Origin: JAEXOD01 sp964652025
Lineage (GTDB): Bacteria > Bacteroidota > Ignavibacteria > Ignavibacteriales > Melioribacteraceae
NCBI GenBank assembly: GCA_964652025.1
Contig: CAZYZX010000008.1
Span: 1 to 64,000, forward strand
Length of the DNA: 64,000 nt
Direction of reading: 5' to 3'
Below, piece by piece: positions 50,718-58,045 of the stretch. Made by a program: the position numbers and the translations under genes. The notes under the pieces are model-generated. The model was not told the DNA's origin, did not search any database, and saw only the letters and a program-made list of their open reading frames with translations. Position 1 is the stretch's first letter, and every line of letters begins with the position of its first letter.

Positions 50718-52357
50718 CTTTTTATTAAACCTTTTATTTTTATAATAATATTTGCTATAATCACAAAAATATAAATAAATACGGATAAATACGTAATTAA
50801 ATATGGATACTTAGTGTAAAAAGTAATCTCTGTATTAATCCCCACATCGCTTGTTATAACATCTTTAGTAAACATTTTTGTTTTAACAAGTGTTTTGCCC
50901 AAAGGATTAATAACACAGCTAATCCCCCCATTTGCTGCACGAATAACATATCTACGGTTTTCTACTGCCCGCAATATACTAAATGCTTGGTGTTGGTATG
51001 GACCGCTTGAATTACCATACCACGAGTCGTTTGTAACAACGGCTATAAGCTGACCACCCTTTTTAACAAACGAACTTACAAATTGACTGTAAATTGATTC
51101 TATACATATTACAGAAGCTACTTTTACAGTATCTGTATAATTTTTATATTTTATTGGCGTATTGAATACAACAGTATCTTTCCCCACATTCCAGCTACTA
51201 ATTCCCACTTCCCATTTAATCAAATCACCTAGAAACGGGATATACTCTACAAGCGGCACTTTTTCTCCAAATGGTACTAACATAATTTTGCCATAAAAAT
51301 CTGCACTGTTATTATTTGGTAAAAAGCGAATAACAGAATTATAAGATTGATACCCGATTTCTGCTCCTTCAAATAATTTTGCATCTTGTGGAATGTTTCC
51401 TTTCCCAAAATAATAAATTATGTGTGGCATGCCAGTAAATAGCACAACATTATTGCTATCACAATAATTTTTTATTTTAGAAACTAAAGAAAAATGTGTA
51501 CCATCTAGTAAATATACTGGTAAAGCTGTTTCCGGATAAAATAATAATTTTGCACCCTTTTTAACTGCTTTATCAGATAACCTTAAATATAGCTCTGCTT
51601 GCTCTTCTAAATTTCCCGCTTGCCATTTATTCCATGGATTTAAGTTTGGTTGAATAATCCCCACTTTAACTTTTTGCATAGGTTCTTTATATGTGCCAAT
51701 TTTTATTATTCCATATATAATTGGAGTAAAAATTAAAGAAATAAAAATTAAAGCATAACTGTTTAATATTTTTTTGCTTTCTTTATATTTTATAAAAGCT
51801 TTATATAAACTTAAATTTGCAAAAATTATTAATAACCCCAAACCACTTACGCCAATAATATCTGCAATTTGTATATAAGAGTTAAAATATGCTGCTAAAT
51901 TACCAATCGATAACCACGGGAAGCGAAAATCTGTAACAGAATAAAAATACTCGTACGCTATCCAGTAAAAAGGAAGAAACCAAATAGAATATTCTTTTTT
52001 AATTATTTTGTTAGTTAAATAATAACCATAGATGGGAATATAAAACGTTAATGGATTAAAAAAAAGCAACACACCACCAGAAAGCATTAAAAATGGGTCT
52101 GCTTCTTTAGACCAGCTACCAACCCAATATAAAGTAATAGCATTAAAAATAAATGCCCAAACATAGGTTGCTTTAAATAAGGATGAAGCTTTATTTAAGT
52201 TATTTATAACATGTAAAAAAGGTATAAATCCAAAAAACAGAAAGAAAGGGAAAGGAATTGGTGGAAATGAAAGCCCAATAGCTAACCCGCTTAAAATTAA
52301 AAGCTTATAATTAACTTTTTCCTTTATCTTAGTTAATTTTTTCTTAAATAATTTCAT
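50714..52357 (-). CDS. lnt: Apolipoprotein N-acyltransferase
   Basis: The 547-residue protein has about seven membrane helices in the first 210 residues and near the C-terminus, with a nitrilase-like periplasmic domain between. The catalytic triad is recognisable: Glu in LFYPETALP, Lys in MLVPFGEKVPL and Cys in SVICIESIY. It adds the third acyl chain to lipoproteins, which fits a diderm envelope. It overlaps the DedA gene by 14 bases and the threonine aldolase gene by four. Confidence 0.95.
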   Translation of the reverse strand: MKLFKKKLTKIKEKVNYKLLILSGLAIGLSFPPIPFPFFLFFGFIPFLHVINNLNKASSLFKATYVWAFIFNAITLYWVGSWSKEADPFLMLSGGVLLFFNPLTFYIPIYGYYLTNKIIKKEYSIWFLPFYWIAYEYFYSVTDFRFPWLSIGNLAAYFNSYIQIADIIGVSGLGLLIIFANLSLYKAFIKYKESKKILNSYALIFISLIFTPIIYGIIKIGTYKEPMQKVKVGIIQPNLNPWNKWQAGNLEEQAELYLRLSDKAVKKGAKLLFYPETALPVYLLDGTHFSLVSKIKNYCDSNNVVLFTGMPHIIYYFGKGNIPQDAKLFEGAEIGYQSYNSVIRFLPNNNSADFYGKIMLVPFGEKVPLVEYIPFLGDLIKWEVGISSWNVGKDTVVFNTPIKYKNYTDTVKVASVICIESIYSQFVSSFVKKGGQLIAVVTNDSWYGNSSGPYQHQAFSILRAVENRRYVIRAANGGISCVINPLGKTLVKTKMFTKDVITSDVGINTEITFYTKYPYLITYLSVFIYIFVIIANIIIKIKGLIKR

Positions 52358-52961
52358 TTTTCTTTTTATGGGATAAATAAAATCGATAGCCTATATAAAT
52401 TAAGATTATAATAGTAATAATGGTAATTATATTAGAATATGTACTAAAAAATTTATCAATACTTTTAATATTATTCCCTAAAATGTATCCAACATAAATA
52501 ATTATTGCATTCCATAAAAAAGCACTAATAGATGCTGCAATAAAAGTTTTAATAACATTAAGCCTATGTATACCCGCAAAAAAACTAATCACACTACGCG
52601 TACCGGGCAAAAATCTATTAGCAATAATTAAATAAAAGCCATATTTACTAAACCATATATCAGTTTTCTTTAAATCATCGTCGTTAATAAATTTTAACTT
52701 ATGATGACGAATAATTTTTTCACCAAAAAAATGCCCCACATAATACATTAAAATAAAACCAAGCGCACTAAAAATACTTGTTCCAACTAAAACATAAATA
52801 TATTGCGGAATGCTATTTGCTATTAAAGAAGAGCCAATAATAACTAAAACATCGCTAGGGGAAGGAGGGAAAACATTTTCTATAAAAGAAAAAAAGATTA
52901 AAGTTGCATATATTAAAAAAGGATCCGCATGTTGTAAAAACTGAAAAATTTGCTCAAACAT
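52344..52961 (-). CDS. DedA-family membrane protein
   Basis: The 205-residue protein has four to five membrane helices. The family motifs are IENVFPPSPSDVLVIIGSSL near the N-terminus and RFLPGTRSVISFFAGIHRL in the middle. DedA proteins are linked to undecaprenyl-phosphate or phospholipid flipping and proton-motive-force homeostasis. It sits two bases from ispF, inside the birA operon. Confidence 0.92.
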   Translation of the reverse strand: MFEQIFQFLQHADPFLIYATLIFFSFIENVFPPSPSDVLVIIGSSLIANSIPQYIYVLVGTSIFSALGFILMYYVGHFFGEKIIRHHKLKFINDDDLKKTDIWFSKYGFYLIIANRFLPGTRSVISFFAGIHRLNVIKTFIAASISAFLWNAIIIYVGYILGNNIKSIDKFFSTYSNIITIITIIILIYIGYRFYLSHKKKNEII

Positions 52962-52962
52962 A

Positions 52963-53445
52963 CTATTCCTTTACCAATAGAACAACAGCGTAAGCTTCTG
53001 CACCTTCTTCGTTCCCCGCAAAGCCCATTTTTTCTGGTGTAGTAGCTTTTATAGATACTTGGTCAGTTTTGCACTCCAATAGTTGAGAAATAACATTCCT
53101 CATTTCATCAATAAAAGGTGCTATTTTTGGTTTCTGTAATATTATTGTACAATCTAAATTTCCAATAATATAACCGCGCTCCTTAATTTTTTTAAATACA
53201 TCTATAACAAAGTTTTTACTATCATACCCTTCATATTGTTTATCAGTATCTGGAAAGTGTTTCCCAATATCGCCCAATGCTAATGCTCCAAGTAAAGCAT
53301 CACATATTGCATGAAGTAAAATATCTGCATCACTATGACCCAAAAATCCTTTTTCAGCTGGAATATTAACCCCACCCAAAAACATTGGTCTTTTTTCTGT
53401 TAATTTATGAACGTCATATCCAAATCCAATTCTAAAATTATTCAA
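52963..53445 (-). CDS. ispF: 2-C-methyl-D-erythritol 2,4-cyclodiphosphate synthase
   Basis: The 160-residue length is standard. The metal site residues are in GFGYDVHKL (DxH) and GHSDADILLHAICDALLGA, followed by GDIGKHFPDTD. It makes the MEP-pathway cyclodiphosphate. It has no fused or adjacent ispD. It lies one base from the acylphosphatase gene. Confidence 0.97.
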   Translation of the reverse strand: MNNFRIGFGYDVHKLTEKRPMFLGGVNIPAEKGFLGHSDADILLHAICDALLGALALGDIGKHFPDTDKQYEGYDSKNFVIDVFKKIKERGYIIGNLDCTIILQKPKIAPFIDEMRNVISQLLECKTDQVSIKATTPEKMGFAGNEEGAEAYAVVLLVKE

Positions 53446-53446
53446 A

Positions 53447-53731
53447 TTAATACCTCACTTCAAAAGTTTTAAACTCGTTTTTAGCTGGTAAATACTCAAT
53501 TGTTACTTTTGTTACATGACTAAAAGAAGGACCAATTTTAATTTTTTTATATAATTCTTCAACTTTAAATCTTTCCCCCTCTACCACTGTTAAAACTTCA
53601 CCAGTAAATAAGTTTTTAACATAGCCAAGTAACCCAAGCCCCCTTGCGTTTTGAAATACAAAATGCCTAAAACCTACACCCTGCACATGCCCCATTGCTA
53701 TTATTTCCGCTCTAACTATTTCATTTCCCAT
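53447..53731 (-). CDS. acyP: Acylphosphatase
   Basis: The 94-residue protein has the signature GHVQGVGFRHFV with the catalytic Arg and GYVKNLFTGEV with the catalytic Asn. It hydrolyses acyl phosphates such as carbamoyl phosphate and 1,3-bisphosphoglycerate. The start overlaps the EamA transporter gene by 11 bases. Confidence 0.95.
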   Translation of the reverse strand: MGNEIVRAEIIAMGHVQGVGFRHFVFQNARGLGLLGYVKNLFTGEVLTVVEGERFKVEELYKKIKIGPSFSHVTKVTIEYLPAKNEFKTFEVRY

Positions 53732-54647
53732 TTTTAGTTACCCAATTATCGTAAATTTCCGATATAATTAATCCACTAAATATTAATAAACCACCAATAA
53801 AACCCAAAAAGTTAATTTTTTCGTTTAATACAATAAAAGCAAATAAAGCCGCAAATATTGGCTCAAAAGAGTATATTATTCCCGCTTTTGTTGGAGATAC
53901 ACTTTTTTGATATTTGGTTTGTAATATTGTATTTATTAATGTTGCAAAAATTGCGGTGTATAGCAAAGCGAAAATTAAATTACTAGTTAAATCAAACTTA
54001 ATAACTTCCATTTTTGCAGCATTAAAAATAAAGGCAGCAATAAAGCTTAAAAATGCAGTAACAAAAAGTTGAGCAAAAACTAAAAACCAATAATCATATT
54101 TTGCAGTAAAAACGTCTAAATAAACCACGTGAACGGCAAATAAAACAGCGCACATTAAAGTTAAAAAATCACCAAAATTAAAATTATTCCCCAGCTCTTT
54201 AATAAACGAATAAATATTATTCCCACTACCAGAAAGAAATAATATACCTATAAATACAAGAAAAGCACCTATTAAAGCACCTTTAGAAGGCTTTTTCTTT
54301 TTAATCAAAACTTGAAAAAATGGTATTAACACAACTAAAGTACCTGTTAAAAAGCCAGATTTTGTGGCTGTTGTGTATGTTAATCCTGTTGTTTGCAAAC
54401 CAAAGGATAAAAACAACAAAACACCCAAAACAACACCAGCTTTTACAATACCAAAATCTATACTTTTAATTTTTGTAAAAATAAATGGAATAAACAAAAT
54501 AGATGCCGTTAAAAACCTAAACCCCAAAAACATCATTGGAGAAGCATCATTTAATGCATCCTTAACAATAACAAAAGTTGCACCCCAAAAAACGGTAACA
54601 ATTATTAATGCAATTTCTCCAATAAATTTGCTGTTTTTTAAATCCAT
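53721..54647 (-). CDS. EamA-family (DMT superfamily) transporter
   Basis: The 308-residue protein has ten predicted membrane helices in two homologous halves, each with the EamA layout: IVTVFWGATFVIVKDALNDA at the N-terminus and GIIYSFEPIFAALFAFIVLNEK in the second half. Members export amino acids or other metabolites; the substrate is unknown. It lies one base after era and overlaps acyP by 11 bases. Confidence 0.9.
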   Translation of the reverse strand: MDLKNSKFIGEIALIIVTVFWGATFVIVKDALNDASPMMFLGFRFLTASILFIPFIFTKIKSIDFGIVKAGVVLGVLLFLSFGLQTTGLTYTTATKSGFLTGTLVVLIPFFQVLIKKKKPSKGALIGAFLVFIGILFLSGSGNNIYSFIKELGNNFNFGDFLTLMCAVLFAVHVVYLDVFTAKYDYWFLVFAQLFVTAFLSFIAAFIFNAAKMEVIKFDLTSNLIFALLYTAIFATLINTILQTKYQKSVSPTKAGIIYSFEPIFAALFAFIVLNEKINFLGFIGGLLIFSGLIISEIYDNWVTKNGK

Positions 54648-54648
54648 T

Positions 54649-55560
54649 CTATTCTTCGTTATGTTTGTAATAGCCTAAGTATTTTAGCGCTTTGGGGTCT
54701 TTTCTCCAGTTACTTTTTTCTTTTACTCTAAGCTCTAAATAAACTTCCTTACCAACAAATTCTTCTATTTCTTTTCTTGCTTCCATGCTAAGCTTTTTAA
54801 TTGCTTCTCCATTTTTGCCTATTACTATAGATTTTTGCGTACTTTTTTCAATTAAAATTACCGCACTAATATAGTCTTTTGTATTTTCTCGCTCTTTGTA
54901 TTCTTCTACTACCACTTCACTACTATATGGTATTTCATCGCGATATTGTAAAAATATCTTTTCTCGTATTATTTCACTTACAAAAAAGCGAATATTTTCA
55001 TCAGAAACTTGGTCATCGGGATAAAATTTTGCACCCTCTGGTAATAGCTCTATTATTTTATCCTTTAATAAATCCACATTGCTTAAGTAAGATGCACTAA
55101 TTGGGATTATTTCATCAAATATTCCTTTGCTTTTATTTTCCTCTATAATTCGGTTTACTATGGTTTGGTTTGCAAGGTCAATTTTATTAATCGCCAAAAT
55201 ACGTTTTTTATCTTTAAGATTTATCGACTTAATAAAGGTTTCTGTATTAAATAGTTTTTCACCATTAGCGTCATTTTCAATATCTAACAAATAAAGCAAA
55301 ATATCTGCATCATTAATAGACATATGAATAATTTCTAACATCTTATCTTGTAACAAATAGTTTGGCTTTAAAATACCGGGGGTATCTAAAAAAACGATTT
55401 GATAATTTTCCTCACTTAAAATACCTAAAATTCTTTTTCTAGTTGTTTGTGGTTTATGGGAAATAATAGAAATTTTTTGCCCTAAAAGTGCATTAAGCAA
55501 AGTAGATTTACCCGCATTTGGTAGTCCAATTATTGTTACATATCCTGCTTTAGTATTCAT
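54649..55560 (-). CDS. era: GTPase Era
   Basis: The 303-residue length fits. G1 is GLPNAGKSTLLNALLG, G3 is DTPGIL, and G4 is INKID. The C-terminal KH domain carries SIVIGKNGEAIKKLSMEAR. Era binds the 3' end of 16S rRNA during 30S assembly, the same rRNA end modified by RsmA (gene at 43121). It lies between the cysteine desulfurase and EamA genes. Confidence 0.97.
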   Translation of the reverse strand: MNTKAGYVTIIGLPNAGKSTLLNALLGQKISIISHKPQTTRKRILGILSEENYQIVFLDTPGILKPNYLLQDKMLEIIHMSINDADILLYLLDIENDANGEKLFNTETFIKSINLKDKKRILAINKIDLANQTIVNRIIEENKSKGIFDEIIPISASYLSNVDLLKDKIIELLPEGAKFYPDDQVSDENIRFFVSEIIREKIFLQYRDEIPYSSEVVVEEYKERENTKDYISAVILIEKSTQKSIVIGKNGEAIKKLSMEARKEIEEFVGKEVYLELRVKEKSNWRKDPKALKYLGYYKHNEE

Positions 55561-55566
55561 ATATTT

Positions 55567-56730
55567 TTACTTCTTAATCTGTTTTAATAAATTATTAATT
55601 ATTCCTATTGCATAGTCAATATCATCTTCAGTAGTATTAAAATCAAAAGAAAACCGCACAGTACCTTTAGCATAATCATCACTTTTGCCTAAAGCTTTAA
55701 TAACGTGGGAAGGTTTTAATGAACCACTCATACATGCACTACCAGATGAAGCAGCAACACCGTTAATATCTAAATAAACCAAAATAGATTCTGTATCCAC
55801 TTTGTAAATTTCTGGGTCAAATGTTACGCTACAAATATAATCGGTTGTGTTAGTGCCGCCATTAAAATAAATGCCTTCAAAACTTTTAAGCGCATTTATA
55901 AATCTACTTTTTATATTCTTTACATGGTTTAAATAATCAGTTCTGCACTCATTATAAATCTTTATAGCTTCTGCCAGACCAATAATACCAGCAACGTTTT
56001 CAGTTCCACCGCGCCTATTCCTTTCTTGACTTCCACCTAATATTAAAGCTTCTGCCGGTGTGCCACTTTTTATATATGCAAAACCCGTTCCCTTTGGTCC
56101 ATTAATTTTATGTGCACTGGCACAAATCATATCTGTTTTAAGTTTTTTAACATCTATGCTATACTTGCCAAAACTTTGAACACAATCTGAATGAGTAAAT
56201 ATATTCTTACTTTTTGCAATAGTGTTAATCTGTTCCAAATCGTTAATTACACCAATTTCGTTATTTATGTGCATAACAGAAATTAGCAAAATATCATCAT
56301 CAAGTAAGCCGCGTAAATTTCTAATATCTATCTCGCCATTATGGTTTATAATTGTTTTAACAAAATTAAAACCTTTGTTAGCTATATCTTCAATCGTATC
56401 AAGTACAGCATGGTGCTCAGTTTCTAAAGAAACAATGCCACGTTTCATAGTTTCTTTAGCAGCAGCAGACGTAAATCCTTTTAGCACAAAATTATTAGCT
56501 TCTGTGCCACCAGATGTAAAATAAATTTCTCCCGCAGATGCATTAATTTCTTGGGCAATAATTTCTCTTGCTTCTTCCACAGCATTACGCGCCCTGCTGC
56601 CTAATGTATGTGTAGAAGAAGGATTGCCATACTCTTCAATTAAATACTTTACCATAGCCTCTACAACTTTTGGATGTGGTTTTGTTGTAGCTGCGTTATC
56701 TAAGTAAACTAATTTTTTTTTGGTTTGCAT
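55567..56730 (-). CDS. Cysteine desulfurase (NifS/IscS family)
   Basis: The 387-residue PLP enzyme has LDNAATTKPHP and GNPSSTH at the N-terminus, GGTEANN, the PLP lysine in CASAHKINGPKGTGF and the persulfide Cys in SGSACMSGSLKPSHV. It supplies sulfur for Fe-S clusters and thiolated tRNA. It is group I (NifS/IscS-like), and no IscU or HscB gene is adjacent, so its scaffold lies elsewhere. It is second in the birA operon. Confidence 0.94.
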   Translation of the reverse strand: MQTKKKLVYLDNAATTKPHPKVVEAMVKYLIEEYGNPSSTHTLGSRARNAVEEAREIIAQEINASAGEIYFTSGGTEANNFVLKGFTSAAAKETMKRGIVSLETEHHAVLDTIEDIANKGFNFVKTIINHNGEIDIRNLRGLLDDDILLISVMHINNEIGVINDLEQINTIAKSKNIFTHSDCVQSFGKYSIDVKKLKTDMICASAHKINGPKGTGFAYIKSGTPAEALILGGSQERNRRGGTENVAGIIGLAEAIKIYNECRTDYLNHVKNIKSRFINALKSFEGIYFNGGTNTTDYICSVTFDPEIYKVDTESILVYLDINGVAASSGSACMSGSLKPSHVIKALGKSDDYAKGTVRFSFDFNTTEDDIDYAIGIINNLLKQIKK

Positions 56731-56733
56731 ATA

Positions 56734-57501
56734 TTATCTTAAACTAACATCACCAAAAGATATTGGTATAATGTTATCACCTTGCTTTAATAGTAATTGC
56801 CCATCATTATTTATATCATCAAAAATTCCATATGTTTCTTTATCGCCTTCAACAATTTTAACTTTTTCACCAATCATTTTGCATCTATCGCGCCATTCAT
56901 CTAATACCTTTTTGTAGTCAATATTAAGCAAGTTTATTATTTCTTCTAAATTATTTAGTAATTCACTTAGTAATCTTTCTCTACTAACAATTTTTTTAAT
57001 TTCCTTTTTAACACTTGTTGGAGCAATTAAATATCTACTAGCAAAATTTGTTTGATTTACATTTATACCAATACCAACAACAACTTTTGTTATTTTATTG
57101 TTAGAAGAAACGGACTCGCATAAAATACCACATATTTTTTTACCTTTTATTAAAATATCATTAGGCCATTTTACTTCTGGTACAAGTTGGTATAAATTTT
57201 CTAAAGATTTTGCAACAGCAACAGCTGCAGCAAGCGTTATTAAGTTTGGCTTTTTAGTAATTAGTTTATTTTTTAACAATACAGAAAATGTTAAATTTTG
57301 GTCTGGCATTGTTTCCCAGCTTCGTCCTGCTCGCCCCTTTCCTTTTGTTTGGTTTTCTACTAAAAAAACCATCCCCTCTTTATCATATTCTGGGTTATTT
57401 AATAACACTGTATTAGATGACTCTGCCTCTTCACAATATACAAAATTTCGTCCTAACACATCTGTTTCTAACTTAATATCAAAATCTTCTATTTTAAACA
57501 T
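56734..57501 (-). CDS. birA: Biotin-[acetyl-CoA-carboxylase] ligase
   Basis: The 255-residue enzyme is the short form without an N-terminal DNA-binding domain, so it is not the biotin repressor. The biotinyl-AMP site is seen in GKGRAGRSWETMP and VKWPNDILIKGKKICGILCE, then VGIGINVNQ. It attaches biotin to carboxylase carrier proteins. It starts an 11-gene minus-strand operon; AGAGG lies before the ATG, and a promoter lies at 57532-57562. Confidence 0.95.
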   Translation of the reverse strand: MFKIEDFDIKLETDVLGRNFVYCEEAESSNTVLLNNPEYDKEGMVFLVENQTKGKGRAGRSWETMPDQNLTFSVLLKNKLITKKPNLITLAAAVAVAKSLENLYQLVPEVKWPNDILIKGKKICGILCESVSSNNKITKVVVGIGINVNQTNFASRYLIAPTSVKKEIKKIVSRERLLSELLNNLEEIINLLNIDYKKVLDEWRDRCKMIGEKVKIVEGDKETYGIFDDINNDGQLLLKQGDNIIPISFGDVSLR

Positions 57502-57531
57502 TTATTCCTCTTTATTTAATATTATAAACTT

Positions 57532-57562
57532 TAAAAATAAAACATTTTATTTATTAATTCAA
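57532..57562 (-). promoter_or_regulatory. Candidate birA-operon promoter, TTG-N20-TATTTTTA
   Basis: On the minus strand TTG (562-560) is followed by exactly 20 bases and TATTTTTA (539-532), the same layout as the rRNA and rplU promoters. It lies about 30 bases before birA, between birA and the unrelated upstream gene. Confidence 0.6.
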
Positions 57563-57623
57563 CTTAGTAAAAATTAGCTGGTAATTTGAATAATTTAGTA
57601 ATTAAAATTAAACATATAAAAAC

Positions 57624-57995
57624 TTAATTATTCAAAAACGAGTTGTCTTTAAGCGAGTTGTTAAATAGATTTTTTACTGGCTCTATTAGTTTTTCTGCAT
57701 CCTTTAAAGTAAATTCTGCAAAATTTGTACAATGTAGCATATCACCAAGTTTATGGATTGCAGAATAAATAATATAAGCTAAATTATTATTTTCGTAATG
57801 AATACCGGCAGGTAAGAAAAATGCTAAATCTAAAATAGCGCACTTGGCAAGTAGTAAAAGCTCTTCTTGCGGTAAATTTTGCAAAGTAATTTCCGGATGA
57901 TATTGTCTTGCACGTTTTTTAAGTGCTAGCTCCAATTTCATCCTTTCTAAAATTAAATTTACTGCCGTATTTACTGGTATTTTTAGTTCTAACAT
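57624..57995 (-). CDS. Hypothetical helical protein
   Basis: The 123-residue product is mostly helical: an N-terminal helix of charged and hydrophobic residues (about 10-32), a hydrophobic central part with LLLLAKCAILDLAFFLPAG, and an acidic C-terminal helix. No family is recognised; there is no signal peptide. It lies 50 bases downstream of the TPR/barrel gene and is cut off from birA by that gene's promoter. It may be the last gene of the TPR unit. Confidence 0.6.
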   Translation of the reverse strand: MLELKIPVNTAVNLILERMKLELALKKRARQYHPEITLQNLPQEELLLLAKCAILDLAFFLPAGIHYENNNLAYIIYSAIHKLGDMLHCTNFAEFTLKDAEKLIEPVKNLFNNSLKDNSFLNN

Positions 57996-58045
57996 TTTTT
58001 AAATCTTTTTTTTAAATTATCGAACAAAACAAAAATTAATTTAGC

